DNA of 64,000 nt from Chloracidobacterium thermophilum B (GCF_000226295.1 NC_016024.1:2401501-2465500); one strand, 5' to 3'. Positions 42,421 through 52,202 are shown, counted from the first letter of the stretch. Notes: a model not told the origin generated them from the letters alone. A program made the numbers and translations.

Positions 42421-45420
42421 GTGTTACGTTTCATGTTCCGGTCTTTTCCATCATCCGTTTTTCCTCTTCACGCCGCCTGGGCCGTCCTGACCCTGGCGGC
42501 CTGGCTGTTCTGTGGGGTGGTGATGACCACGCCGGTCATGGCCCAGGGAGGACTCCAGGCCGATGCCATGCAGGACCCCCTCCAGCCGCAACTCATTGAA
42601 GACGTGCAGTTCCGGGGCAACCGCCGGATTCCTACTGACACCCTGCGCCTGTACGTCACCATGAAACCGGGCGACCTCTACAGCGCCGAGCAGGCCCAGC
42701 GCGACTACCAGGCCGTTCTCGCCCAGGGCTTTTTTGACCCCCTGCGCAGCAATATCACCCTCGAACCGGGCAATACAGGCGGCGTCATCGTCGTCTTCAA
42801 CCTGACCGAATATCCGGTCATCCGGGACATTCAGTACGAAGGATTGAAGTCCATTCAGCTCAGCGATGTGCTGACCCGCTACAAAGAAAAGCGCATCTCG
42901 CTTACCAAGGACTCCCCCTACGATCCCGTCCAGGTCAAGCGGGCAGAAGCCGAACTCAAGACCATGCTCAGCGAACGTGGCCGCCCCAATGCCATCGTGA
43001 CGGCCGAAATCGAGGACGTATCGAAGACCTCCATCATCATCATCTTCAATGTGGACGAAGGCGCGCGCGTCCGGGTCGCCAAAATTGACTTCGAGGGCAA
43101 TCAGGTCTTTTCGAGCCGCACGCTCCGCAAGCAGATGAAATACACCAAACCGTCCGGCTTTCTCACCCGCTTCACCTCCAAGGATGTCTATTCACCGGAG
43201 AAGTTCGAGACGGACATGCAGTTGGTGGCGCAGTTCCTGCGTGAAAAGGGCTACCTGCGCCCGACGATTGGCAAGCCTCGCATCGAGAACATCGGCAAGG
43301 TCGGCGGCGGCATCCCGCTTATCAGCAAAAAGTCCGACGGACTGCGGATTGTCGTCCCGATTGACGAGGGCATCCGCTACCGGTTTGGGGAGATCACCAC
43401 GGAAGGTTCAACCATTTTCACACCCGAACAGGTGCTGCTCATTTCAGGGATGCGCAAGGGCGACATCGCCAGCGCCAAAACCATCCGGGAAGGCGTCTAT
43501 GAGCGCCTCAAAAAGGCCTATGGCAGCCGGGGTTACATTCAGGCGGATGTCAACGTCCAGCCCACCTTCAAGCCACCCGCCCCCGGAGAATCCGAAGGCG
43601 TCGCGGATTTCACCATTTTCATCGAGGAAGGTTCGGTCTATACCATCGAGCAGATCGAGTTTTCCGGCAACAACACGACCCGCGACAAGGTGCTGCGGCG
43701 CGAGCTGCTCGTCAGCGAAGGTGAGCCGTACAATCAGGAACTGATGGAGTATTCCATCCTGCTGCTCAACCAGCTTGGCTACTTCGACGAAATCAAAAAG
43801 GAAGACATCCAGACGACGACCGACGAACGCCGCAAGACGGTCAACGTCGTCATCAAGGTCAAGGAACGTGGACGCCAGCAGATTCAGTTTTCTGGCGGTG
43901 TTTCCGGCATTGGCGGCTCGTTCATCGGCCTGACCTACACGACAAACAACCTGTTTGGCTACGGACAGAGCGTTGCGGTGGACATCCAGGCCGGAAACCT
44001 CTTTCGCAACATCGCCCTGTCGTACAGCGATCCCTACTTCCTTGACCGCCGGATTGGGTTTGGCGTTTCGGTCTTCAGTCAGCGTTTCCGTTATGCCAGC
44101 GGCATCAGCGGCGCGGCCATTGCCAGCGGCTTTTTCAACAGCTTCACCGGACTGGACGAGCGAAACCTCTTTACTCAGGACACCACCGGGGCTTCGCTAT
44201 CGCTTTCCGCTCCGCTGGCCGTACTCACCAACCGGTTTCCCAAGTTCAGCCGCGTCTCGCGGATTGGCGTCAGCTACAGCTACAGCCGCTCACGCATTAC
44301 CGATCCGCCGGTCAACCGTGACAACAACCCCGACAACGACATCATCGTGACCTTCGCGCAGCCGGGCATTACGATCAGTTCCCTGACGCCCTCGTTCGTC
44401 TATAACACGGTCAACAATCCCATCAACCCGACGAGCGGGCGTAACTTCACCCTCAGTTTCACCTGGTCGGGACTGGGCGGACGGGTCAAGAACCTGTCCC
44501 CGGTGCTGGAATACCGTGAATTTCGCCCCTTCCGTTTTCTGGGTCAGGGCATTGAAAAACCGGCTGTGCTGGGCATGCGCTTCCGCGCCGCCCACGTGAG
44601 CGCCTACGGCACGCCCTTTGACAGCAACTCGCTGGCCTTCATTGGCGGCGTTCCCCAGTTCAACCGCTTCTATACGGGCGGCGAGTTCGAGATTCGCGGC
44701 TACGGGATTCGTACGATTTCACCGGTTGCCCCCATTGAGGACCGCCGGACAACGACGGACGTCCGGGTCGTGGATGCTCTGACCGGACAGGTGCTGCAAC
44801 CGGGCCTGCAGGTCAGCCCGACGGTCATTCAGGAATACACCTACACGGACAAGCTCTTTCCGCTTCCGCCTGGCTCTTTCCAATTCATTCCGGTTGGCGG
44901 CGACTCCCAGTTGTTGCTGAACCTTGAGTATCGCATCCCTATTGTCGGGCCGCTTTCGGTAGCCCTATTTGCCGATGGCGGCTCGGTGTTCAACCTCCGC
45001 TCCCTGAGCGATCAGAGCATCCGCGCGCGGGCGCTGCCGGCTACGCTGGGTTCGACGCCCGATTCACCCGTGCCGGGCCCCATCATTCTGCGCCCGGACG
45101 GCACCCGCCTTGACGGCACCCGTCCCAACGATCCCAATCCCAGCGGCCCCCTGCCGGATGGCTTTCGGGTGGCGTTCGTTCAGGCCCAGCAGGCTTCCCG
45201 GACGCAGGTCAACCTGAGCCAGACGCTGGGCGGCATCGGGCGCAACTTCCGCGCCTCGCTTGGAGCCGAGTTGCAGGTCAACCTGCCGGTGTTACAGGTA
45301 CCCTTCCGCCTGATTTTTGCCTATAACCCCGGCGCGAAAACCAACGTCTTTGACCCACGCCAGCTTGGTATCATTGAAGAACGTGGTGTCATCCGCTTTA
45401 CTGTCGGGCGAACGTTCTAG
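42421..45420 (+). CDS. bamA: Outer-membrane assembly factor BamA (Omp85)
   Basis: 999 residues. A signal peptide (hydrophobic AAWAVLTLAAWLFCGVVM, cleavage near PVMAQ) leads to five POTRA domains (first starts IEDVQFRGNRRIPTDTLR; others at LKSIQLSDV, IDFEGNQVF, GEITTEGSTIF, IEFSGNNTTRDKVLRREL). The C-terminal barrel includes a GYGQSVAVDIQAGN-type start and ends with VIRFTVGRTF, a terminal Phe as in outer-membrane barrels. It inserts outer-membrane proteins. It is longer than E. coli BamA (~810), with long barrel loops rich in Pro/Asp/Gly (for example RPDGTRLDGTRPNDPNPSG). The start is GTG 42421, or ATG 42433. Confidence 0.95.
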   Translation: MLRFMFRSFPSSVFPLHAAWAVLTLAAWLFCGVVMTTPVMAQGGLQADAMQDPLQPQLIEDVQFRGNRRIPTDTLRLYVTMKPGDLYSAEQAQRDYQAVLAQGFFDPLRSNITLEPGNTGGVIVVFNLTEYPVIRDIQYEGLKSIQLSDVLTRYKEKRISLTKDSPYDPVQVKRAEAELKTMLSERGRPNAIVTAEIEDVSKTSIIIIFNVDEGARVRVAKIDFEGNQVFSSRTLRKQMKYTKPSGFLTRFTSKDVYSPEKFETDMQLVAQFLREKGYLRPTIGKPRIENIGKVGGGIPLISKKSDGLRIVVPIDEGIRYRFGEITTEGSTIFTPEQVLLISGMRKGDIASAKTIREGVYERLKKAYGSRGYIQADVNVQPTFKPPAPGESEGVADFTIFIEEGSVYTIEQIEFSGNNTTRDKVLRRELLVSEGEPYNQELMEYSILLLNQLGYFDEIKKEDIQTTTDERRKTVNVVIKVKERGRQQIQFSGGVSGIGGSFIGLTYTTNNLFGYGQSVAVDIQAGNLFRNIALSYSDPYFLDRRIGFGVSVFSQRFRYASGISGAAIASGFFNSFTGLDERNLFTQDTTGASLSLSAPLAVLTNRFPKFSRVSRIGVSYSYSRSRITDPPVNRDNNPDNDIIVTFAQPGITISSLTPSFVYNTVNNPINPTSGRNFTLSFTWSGLGGRVKNLSPVLEYREFRPFRFLGQGIEKPAVLGMRFRAAHVSAYGTPFDSNSLAFIGGVPQFNRFYTGGEFEIRGYGIRTISPVAPIEDRRTTTDVRVVDALTGQVLQPGLQVSPTVIQEYTYTDKLFPLPPGSFQFIPVGGDSQLLLNLEYRIPIVGPLSVALFADGGSVFNLRSLSDQSIRARALPATLGSTPDSPVPGPIILRPDGTRLDGTRPNDPNPSGPLPDGFRVAFVQAQQASRTQVNLSQTLGGIGRNFRASLGAELQVNLPVLQVPFRLIFAYNPGAKTNVFDPRQLGIIEERGVIRFTVGRTF

Positions 45421-45481
45421 GGTGGCGTGGTTTGCTTCCGTGCCGACCTTCCTGGTTACTGTTTTGTGAAGGATACAGCTT

Positions 45482-46078
45482 ATGCCCCTGTTTGCATGTC
45501 TTGCGTTGAGCCTCCTGCCTCCGGTTGGCGGAAGCCTGCCGGTGTCCCCCGCCATCACAACTGAACCACCTGCACCACAGGCGGCCCCGGCTCCGCCCCG
45601 CATTGCGGTCGTCAACACCCAGGCGTTTGGTGAACTCATCAACGAATACCGGCAGCAGGTCGTGACACTCCAGACCGAGTTTCGCCCGACACTGGATGCC
45701 ATCCAACGCTTAGGGGCCGAGATTCAGGCCGAAGAAGACGCGCTTCAGCGTCTGGCCGACCAGCTTGCGCCCGATGTGCGCCTCAAACGCACCGATGACC
45801 TCGAACGCAAGAAAAAGGACTTCAAACGGCGGCAGGAAGACCTCAACGAAGCCGTCGAAAAGCGGGCCGCGATTTTGCTCAATCCCGTCCGCGAAAAGAT
45901 TTCCAAGGCGCTCGAAGCCTATGCCAAGGAGCGTGGCATTCACATTCTGCTCGACGTTGTCACGGCGGCCGAAGCCGGAGGACTCGTCTATCTCGCGCCC
46001 GGCATGGACATTACCGAAGACTTTGCTGCCCGCTATAATCAGAACAACCCGGTCACGAAGCCGGCAGCTTCCCGCTAG
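45482..46078 (+). CDS. OmpH/Skp-family periplasmic chaperone
   Basis: 198 residues with a short signal-like N-terminus (LFACLALSLLPPVGGSLPVS) and a long charged coiled coil (residues ~60-155, LDAIQRLGAEIQAEEDALQ, KKKDFKRRQEDLNEAVEKR). GIHILLDV near the end matches the OmpH signature. Skp carries unfolded outer-membrane proteins to BamA. It lies 61 bases after bamA, as in many Gram-negative genomes, so the two are probably one operon. The usual third gene, lpxD, is not here but at the right edge of the window. Confidence 0.85.
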   Translation: MPLFACLALSLLPPVGGSLPVSPAITTEPPAPQAAPAPPRIAVVNTQAFGELINEYRQQVVTLQTEFRPTLDAIQRLGAEIQAEEDALQRLADQLAPDVRLKRTDDLERKKKDFKRRQEDLNEAVEKRAAILLNPVREKISKALEAYAKERGIHILLDVVTAAEAGGLVYLAPGMDITEDFAARYNQNNPVTKPAASR

Positions 46079-46091
46079 TCAATGGTTTTGT

Positions 46092-46165
<74 letters not shown>

Positions 46166-46305
46166 CTGCATCCGCTTCAACCAGTCCCGGCCGGCACCGG
46201 AGAACCGTCGCCGGACCCAACCAGAGAAAGCCATTGGGCAGGCTTTCCTGTCCGGTCAGGCTGCGGGACGGGCCGCAACCTCACGCTCATAGCCAACCAC
46301 CTCCC

Positions 46306-47691
46306 ATGTCACGCCGGCTCGCTGCTTTTCTGCTTGGCTTTTGGTTGTTTGGCGCGTGGCCGCTGCCCCAGGCGGCCCTCCTTCCCACGGACCTTCCCAA
46401 GTCCGTGCCCATGCTGGCCGAGCAACCGCTGGCTGACTTCCAGGCGCGGCGGGCGCGCCTGCGGGCGCAGTTGAAGGACGGGATCGTGCTTGTTCCCGGA
46501 CGGATCGAAACCTCACTGGGCGTGAGTGAGAAATTTTTTCAGGACGAAAACTTTTTCTACCTCACCGGCGTGGAAGCGCCGGGCGCAACGCTGCTGCTCA
46601 CTCCGGTTCCCTACCAGGGCGCGCAGGAAATCCTGTTTCTTCCGCGCCGCGACCCGCAGATGGAACGCTGGACGGGCCCCCAGCCGGGACCGGATCAGGA
46701 AGCCGAGCAACGCTTTGGCATGGAAAAAGCCCTGCCGACCGATACGCTCTCCCAAGTGTTACGGGAAATTGGGGCCGCACTCCCGGACGGCAGCAAAATT
46801 TACCTCATCGCCAACCCGCAGGAGACGCAAGAACGGGCCGTCCGCACACTGCTGGAGCTGGTGCAGCAAACTGTCCCGGCACTTCCCATCACTGATGCCC
46901 GCTCGGCCGTCAATCTCATGCGCATGTGCAAGACACCGGCTGAGGTGGACCTGCTGAGGAAAGCCATCCGCATCACCGGCGCGGCCTTCCGTGATATTCC
47001 CAGACACCTGACGGTCGGATGCTACGAGTATGAAATCGAGGCCGTCGTTCTGGCCGCCTTCTACCGTAACGGTGCGGAGCGGCCGGGCTACCCCTGCATT
47101 ATCGGGAGCGGGCAGAATGCCACCATCCTGCACTACAACCGCAACCGGGACCAGATTCGGGATGGTGATCTCGTGGTCGTGGATGTCGGCGCACAGTACC
47201 GGGGCTATACGGCTGACATCACACGTACCTTTCCGGCCAACGGCAGGTTCAGCCGGCGGCAGCGCGAACTCTACGAACTCGTCCTGGCAGCGCAGGAAGC
47301 GGCGGTCAAAGCCTTTGTACCCGGCAAAAGCCGGATGAGTGACCTGACCAGGGCCGCCCGGGAGGCGATGCGTTCCAGCCCGCTGCGTGCCGGCAACAAC
47401 CTGACCCTGGACAACTTTTTCATCCACGGGCTGGGGCACTTCATCGGCCTCAACGTTCACGACGTGGGCGACTACGGGCAGCCACTCCCGCCGGGGAGCG
47501 TCATCACCATTGAGCCGGGGGTTTACATTCCGGCCGAACGCATCGGCATCCGCATCGAAGATGACTACCTCGTGACGGAGACCGGACTGGTCAAGCTTTC
47601 CGGCGACATTCCTTCGCGCCCGGAAGCCATTGAGCGGGCCCTGCGCCAGGCGCACCGGCTGCCCCGTCAGCGGGATTCAGTCAAGGATTGA
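46306..47691 (+). CDS. Exported Xaa-Pro aminopeptidase (aminopeptidase P, M24B)
   Basis: 461 residues from ATG 46306, which begins a clear signal peptide (LAAFLLGFWLFGAWPLPQAA); the frame extends upstream but that would bury the signal. The N-terminal creatinase-like domain has ENFFYLTGVEAPGATLLL. The M24 domain holds the dinuclear metal ligands: DVGAQYRGYTADITRTF (two Asp), the His of IHGLGHFIGLNVHDVG, ITIEPGVYI (Glu) and IRIEDDYLVT (Glu). It removes N-terminal residues before proline, here probably in the periplasm. Its end overlaps the convergent DUF3592-like gene by 15 bases. Confidence 0.92.
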   Translation: MSRRLAAFLLGFWLFGAWPLPQAALLPTDLPKSVPMLAEQPLADFQARRARLRAQLKDGIVLVPGRIETSLGVSEKFFQDENFFYLTGVEAPGATLLLTPVPYQGAQEILFLPRRDPQMERWTGPQPGPDQEAEQRFGMEKALPTDTLSQVLREIGAALPDGSKIYLIANPQETQERAVRTLLELVQQTVPALPITDARSAVNLMRMCKTPAEVDLLRKAIRITGAAFRDIPRHLTVGCYEYEIEAVVLAAFYRNGAERPGYPCIIGSGQNATILHYNRNRDQIRDGDLVVVDVGAQYRGYTADITRTFPANGRFSRRQRELYELVLAAQEAAVKAFVPGKSRMSDLTRAAREAMRSSPLRAGNNLTLDNFFIHGLGHFIGLNVHDVGDYGQPLPPGSVITIEPGVYIPAERIGIRIEDDYLVTETGLVKLSGDIPSRPEAIERALRQAHRLPRQRDSVKD

Positions 47692-47991
47692 GTTCGATGG
47701 CCGGCGGCGGTCATACCGGATGCTGACGCGCTGCCCCGGCCAGTAGCGGTATTCTCTCCCGGCTGTATCCACCACGTCAAACGACTCGTACTCGACACTG
47801 GCCACTTCGTACCGGTAGCGTACCAACGTGCCCTGGCCTGCCGGGCGGATGTCGAGCACCTCACCTTCAATGATGCGACCAGACTGACGTAACCAGCGTC
47901 GCCGGGCGGCCTCCGGGTCTTCCCGGCCCAACAGACGCTGCCACCAGCTCCGCCAGCGGCTCAGCGTGCCTTGGGAACGTACTTCCGCCAT
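47677..47991 (-). CDS. Small DUF3592-like protein
   Basis: 104 residues from ATG 47991. The core GRIIEGEVLDIRPAG, VRYRYEVASVEYESFDVVD and the end WPGQRVSIRYDRRRPSNSIL follow the DUF3592 pattern (a small beta domain), but the membrane helices often found there are missing. The N-terminus is basic and Trp-rich (WRSWWQRLLGR). Function unknown. It is the last gene of a minus-strand cluster, 20 bases after the zinc-ribbon/GspG-like gene. Confidence 0.65.
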   Translation of the reverse strand: MAEVRSQGTLSRWRSWWQRLLGREDPEAARRRWLRQSGRIIEGEVLDIRPAGQGTLVRYRYEVASVEYESFDVVDTAGREYRYWPGQRVSIRYDRRRPSNSILD

Positions 47992-48010
47992 GGCCAACCA
48001 TCCGGTGCGG

Positions 48011-48703
48011 CTAGTTCTCAGAGTCCGGGGTTGCCGGGACGAAGACTCCGTCCCGAAGCACCAGGTCATCCGCCGTGCCAAACTCGCCATCCGCCCCCGC
48101 CGAGACAATGCTGTACTGGGTCAGCAGCGGTGTGGTCAGCGGACTGGTCGCCGCCAATGCACCCGTGGGCTGGTAGCGCAGCTTCTTGCCCCACGCATCC
48201 GTCACCAGGTTGGGTGCCAACCCTGCCGTCCGCAGTTCCTGAAGCTGAGGCGAGGGCAGTGCCCCCCGCTGCTTCTGGTAGGCCTGAATCGCCAGGGCAA
48301 GTTCGAGCATCCGCGCCCGGCTGGCGGCGCGGGCACGTTCCTGCTCGTCAGCATACCACCGCGCAGCCCGGTAGCCGCCATACACCAGCAGCGCCGGCAG
48401 CACCAGACTGGACAACACCACGCCAGCCTGTGCCCAGCGCAGACCGCCGAAGTGCGCCGGTTCGCGCCGCGCCCGGCGGGAGGCCCTCAGACTCACATAG
48501 GCACCGAGCAGCGCCGGGACAATGAGCCAGGGGGTAAAGAAACTTCCCAGCCCCAGAATGGCACAGGCGAGGCCGCACACTGCCTCTCCCACCCGTGGCA
48601 GGGCGACAATTTCATCCGTCTGTGGCGCGGCGATGGCGCGCGCGCCGCAGACACAACCAGCCTGTAAGTCTTGATGTTTCCGACCACAGCAAGGACATAC
48701 CAT
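48011..48703 (-). CDS. Zinc-ribbon membrane protein with GspG-like C-terminal domain
   Basis: 230 residues from ATG 48703 (GGAGGAGGAA upstream). CPCCG and GCVCG form a four-cysteine ribbon in the first 20 residues, and two hydrophobic segments follow (residues ~40-70 and ~90-110). The C-terminal part (MLELALAIQAYQKQRGALPS, VTDAWGKKLRYQPTG, YSIVSAGADGEFGTADDLV) closely follows the C-terminal domain of the type II pseudopilin GspG, here without a prepilin N-terminus. Similar mixed proteins occur in Acidobacteria. A role in an export or pilus-like system is possible. It precedes the DUF3592-like gene by 20 bases. Confidence 0.7.
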   Translation of the reverse strand: MVCPCCGRKHQDLQAGCVCGARAIAAPQTDEIVALPRVGEAVCGLACAILGLGSFFTPWLIVPALLGAYVSLRASRRARREPAHFGGLRWAQAGVVLSSLVLPALLVYGGYRAARWYADEQERARAASRARMLELALAIQAYQKQRGALPSPQLQELRTAGLAPNLVTDAWGKKLRYQPTGALAATSPLTTPLLTQYSIVSAGADGEFGTADDLVLRDGVFVPATPDSEN

Positions 48704-48800
48704 CGTTGCCGGTTTCCTCCTCCGTCGCTCCGGGCCGGGATGCGGTTTTGTTTTCATCTGGCGTCTTTCGCCCTCCGCATAACTCGCGTTAAAGCGCCTG

Positions 48801-49538
48801 CTAGGTAGCCCGGTACCAGGAGGGCGCCTGTTTTTTGGCCAGTGCCGGTTCCCATACCCCATCCTGTTCCGGCGCGGCCGGTGTGGTCGGCTCAGCCGGG
48901 GGCGTGTCGCCAGTCATGTCCAGTCGCCGGGCTTCCAGATAGGTGTGGTACATCCGGTGCACGACCGTCCAGTGGGACAACACGGCCAGCACCCACAGCA
49001 CCGCCCGCATTTTGTGCAGGAACGGGTTGTCTTCCGGGCCGATTTCAGTCAGCGAGCCGATGATGATGAGCACCACCCGTTCCGGGCGCTCCAGAAAGCC
49101 GACCTTGCACTGCTGGATGAGATTTTCCGCCCGCGCGCGGGTGTAGCTGACCAACACCGAACCCAGCAGCGCAATGCCCGCGAGTGTGACGTAGAGCGTA
49201 CTGTGCTGGGGCGTATTCCGCGCATAGAACACCATGATGCCGATCAGGACGATGACATCCGAGTAGCGGTCGAGCACCGAATCAAAGAAGCCGCCAAACC
49301 GTGTCACCCGTCCGGTGAGCCGCGCCACCCGTCCATCGAGCATGTCGAACAGATTGGCCACGATCATCACCAGTCCGGCAATGAAGAAGTGACCCCATCC
49401 ATAAAGGACAGCACAGCCGATGTTGATGAGCAGCCCGATGAAGGTCAGCGTATTCGGGTTGGGAAAGATTCGGGCAAGGTAGCGAACCAGTGTATCCAGA
49501 ACCTTTGTGCCAGCACTGCCAATGCGTTCACTGAGCAT
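48801..49538 (-). CDS. CDP-alcohol phosphatidyltransferase
   Basis: 245 residues from ATG 49538; a TTG further upstream is less likely. The CDP-alcohol transferase motif is complete: D65-x2-D68-G69-x2-A72-R73-x8-G82-x3-D86-x3-D90. Six transmembrane helices are expected. The enzyme joins a CDP-activated lipid to an alcohol head group. FFDSVLDRYSD resembles the inositol-phosphate group of the family, but glycerol phosphate cannot be excluded. It lies 128 bases after recD2 and 97 bases before the zinc-ribbon gene on the same strand. Confidence 0.87.
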   Translation of the reverse strand: MLSERIGSAGTKVLDTLVRYLARIFPNPNTLTFIGLLINIGCAVLYGWGHFFIAGLVMIVANLFDMLDGRVARLTGRVTRFGGFFDSVLDRYSDVIVLIGIMVFYARNTPQHSTLYVTLAGIALLGSVLVSYTRARAENLIQQCKVGFLERPERVVLIIIGSLTEIGPEDNPFLHKMRAVLWVLAVLSHWTVVHRMYHTYLEARRLDMTGDTPPAEPTTPAAPEQDGVWEPALAKKQAPSWYRAT

Positions 49539-49666
49539 GAAGCCGCTGGAAACCTTTCTCCGCCAGGGTGACTGTCCGTTTGACCCGTAAACGATTGAAA
49601 ATGACAATCCAGCCTATGTTGCCCCCAACCTGGCTGTCAAGAAACGGGCTGACCGAATCACGGGCC

Positions 49667-51868
49667 CTACCGGATGGGTTCACGCAGCGCCTCCGCCAGC
49701 CAGGTGTAGCGTCGGGCGGCTTCCACCTGCCGCACGGCCAAGCCAATGGCACGGGTTGTTCCCAGCAGCACCGCCGTCCGTTTGGCGCGCGTCAGCGCCG
49801 TGTAGAGCAGGTTGCGGCTCAGCACCGGAAACGCCTGCGTATGCAGCACAATCACCACCGCCGGATACTCCGACCCCTGGCTTTTGTGGACGGAAAGGGC
49901 AAAGCCGTGGCTGAGTTCGTTGACATCCGCCCAATCATAAGTGACGCACCGCCCGTCGTAATTCACGGTCAGGGTTTGATCCTCAAGCTGGATGTCCACG
50001 ATGCGCCCGATGTCGCCGTTGAAGACTTCGCGGGTGTAGTTGTTGACACGCTGCACGACCTTATCCCCGACCCGGAAGCGGCGTCCCAGACGCTCGATTT
50101 CAGGCTGCCCCGGACGCAGCGGATTGAGCGCCTGCTGTAAGCGCCGGTTGAGTTCGACGGCACCGATCTCCCCCCGGTTCATGGGCGTCAACACCTGGAT
50201 GTCGTTCACCGGGTCGTACCCAAAACGCCGGGACAGACTCGCCACAACCTGTTCGAGTCGCGCCTGGATGTCTGCCGGGGTGTCGGCCGCCACGAAATAG
50301 CAGTCGGTGGTTGTCCGGCCATCCGGTCGGATGAGCCGGGGAAACTGCCCTGCCCGAATCCGGTGGGCATTCTGGATGATGGCGCTCCCCTCGGCCTGGC
50401 GAAACACCTGGGTCAGACGGCAGACCGGCACGACTCCGGCGGCAATGATGTCCCCCAGCACCCGGCCCGGGCCGACGGAAGGCAACTGGTCCACATCCCC
50501 CACGAGCAGCAGCCGGCCCCGCGCCGGCATGGCCTTGAGCAGCGCCGCAGCCAGTGGGGCGTCGAGCATCGAGGCTTCGTCCACGATGACGGCATCCGTG
50601 TCGAGTGGGTAATCGCTGTCGTGGGTGAAGCGTCCCCGGGCCGGATCGTAGGCCAGCAGCCGATGCAGGGTACGCGCCTCGACGCCGGTCACTTCGGAAA
50701 GCCGCTGGGCAGCGCGTCCGGTCGGTGTCGCCAGCTCAACCCGCAGCCCAAGCCAGCGGAACAAACCAACGATGGCCCGCAACGTCGTTGTCTTGCCACA
50801 GCCGGGGCCGCCCGTAACCACTGCCACGCGCTGCGTTGCCGCCGTCAGCACGGCCTGCTGCTGCTCCGGCGACAGTTGCAGCGACTCCCTGGCCGCGTAG
50901 GCGTCCAGCCACTGCCGCGCCGGTGCTTCCAGTTGGGTCAGGGGACGCAGGGTGAGACCACGCAGCAGCCGCGCAATATGCTGCTCGGCATAAAACAGGT
51001 ACGGCAGGTGATAACTCGCTTCCAGCACGTTAGGCGGCGCGGGCGGACGGGCCACCAGTTCGGCCTCGGCGGTCAGAGTTGCCAAGACAGCGTGCAGGCG
51101 CTCGGCATCAGTCACGCCCAGAAGCGTTTGCAGGGAGGCGAGCAGCCGGCTTTCTGGCAGAAAACAGTGCCCCTGGTCGGCGGCTTCCTGAAGCACGTGG
51201 AGGCAGGCCGCCCGCAGACGCATTTCCGCATCCGGCGCTATGCCCAGATTGGCCGCAATCGCGTCGGCGGTTTTGAAACCCACCCCGTAGATGTCCCGCG
51301 CAAGCTGGTAGGGATTTTCGATGACGGTCTGAATCGCACGGGCCCCATACTGCCTGTATATCTTGGCGGCATAGTGGGTGGAGACGCCATGCGACTGCAA
51401 AAACAGCATCACGTCTTTGATAGCGCGCTGTGCTTCCCAGGCCTGTGCAATCAGCTCAACGCGCTTGCGGCCGATGCCGGGCACTTCGCTCAGGCGGTGG
51501 ATGTCCGTCTCGATGATCTGCAATGTGGCTTCCCGGAAGTGGGCAACGATGCGCCGGGCCGTGACAGGGCCGATCCCTTTGATGAGACCGGAACCCAGGT
51601 ATTTCTCGATGCCGGCCAGCGTTGCCGGCTGGGTGACTTCGTGCTGGGTAGCTTTGAATTGCGGGCCGTGCGTGGGATGGGTCGTCCAGAACCCGGACAA
51701 ACGGAGCGTCGCCCCTGGCGACAGTGCCGGGAAGTACCCGACCACCGTTACGGCCTCACGCTCACCGTTCACCCGGAGGCGCAACACCGTGTAGCCTGTT
51801 TCCGGGTTGGTATAAGTCACACGCTCGACGGCACCAACGAGAACCGAAGGCGGCCGGGAGTTGTTCAT
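49667..51868 (-). CDS. recD2: RecD-like DNA helicase RecD2
   Basis: 733 residues from ATG 51868, which shares one base with the Rieske stop (TGATG). An N-terminal OB-like region and tandem helix-hairpin-helix segments (GSGLIKGIGPVTARRIV, LSEVPGIGRKRVELI, YGVGFKTADAIA) precede the SF1B helicase core: Walker A TGGPGCGKTTT, Walker B VIVDEASMLD, motif III GDVDQLPSVGPG, C-terminal SVHKSQGSEYP and YTALTRAK. The long N-terminal region marks RecD2 as distinct from RecD of RecBCD. It unwinds DNA 5' to 3' in repair. Confidence 0.93.
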   Translation of the reverse strand: MNNSRPPSVLVGAVERVTYTNPETGYTVLRLRVNGEREAVTVVGYFPALSPGATLRLSGFWTTHPTHGPQFKATQHEVTQPATLAGIEKYLGSGLIKGIGPVTARRIVAHFREATLQIIETDIHRLSEVPGIGRKRVELIAQAWEAQRAIKDVMLFLQSHGVSTHYAAKIYRQYGARAIQTVIENPYQLARDIYGVGFKTADAIAANLGIAPDAEMRLRAACLHVLQEAADQGHCFLPESRLLASLQTLLGVTDAERLHAVLATLTAEAELVARPPAPPNVLEASYHLPYLFYAEQHIARLLRGLTLRPLTQLEAPARQWLDAYAARESLQLSPEQQQAVLTAATQRVAVVTGGPGCGKTTTLRAIVGLFRWLGLRVELATPTGRAAQRLSEVTGVEARTLHRLLAYDPARGRFTHDSDYPLDTDAVIVDEASMLDAPLAAALLKAMPARGRLLLVGDVDQLPSVGPGRVLGDIIAAGVVPVCRLTQVFRQAEGSAIIQNAHRIRAGQFPRLIRPDGRTTTDCYFVAADTPADIQARLEQVVASLSRRFGYDPVNDIQVLTPMNRGEIGAVELNRRLQQALNPLRPGQPEIERLGRRFRVGDKVVQRVNNYTREVFNGDIGRIVDIQLEDQTLTVNYDGRCVTYDWADVNELSHGFALSVHKSQGSEYPAVVIVLHTQAFPVLSRNLLYTALTRAKRTAVLLGTTRAIGLAVRQVEAARRYTWLAEALREPIR

Positions 51869-52179
51869 CACGGGAGATCAACCCAGACGTCGCCCTGTTC
51901 AACCGTCGCAGGAAAGGTCATCAGCCTTTTGGGTGCCAGCGGGTTGCTGGTGCATTCACCCGTCGCCACATCAAATGACCAGTGATGCCACGGACAGGTC
52001 ACTTCCGTCCCGATGAGCACCCCTTCGTGCAAGGACGCCCCCATGTGCGGACACCCTGCCTCACTGGCATGAATGCGGCCGTTGCAGTTGTAAATGACCA
52101 CCTTGTGCGACGCTAACGCAAACAGACGCATCTGCCCCGGACGTACCTCGGTCAGTGCGGCAACTTTGACACGCGGCAT
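51868..52179 (-). CDS. Rieske [2Fe-2S] ferredoxin
   Basis: 103 residues from ATG 52179 with GGGAG seven bases upstream. Cluster ligands are in CPHMGASL and CPWHHWSFD, spaced as in dioxygenase-type (low-potential) Rieske ferredoxins. It is a small soluble electron carrier; no oxygenase gene is adjacent to tell its partner. It is translationally coupled to recD2 by a one-base overlap, an odd pairing. Confidence 0.9.
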   Translation of the reverse strand: MPRVKVAALTEVRPGQMRLFALASHKVVIYNCNGRIHASEAGCPHMGASLHEGVLIGTEVTCPWHHWSFDVATGECTSNPLAPKRLMTFPATVEQGDVWVDLP

Positions 52180-52202
52180 GGATGAACTCCCTGACAAACC
52201 CC

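Noticed and set aside
50363-51985. A 540-codon plus-strand frame
   Set aside because: Antisense to recD2, which has all helicase motifs.
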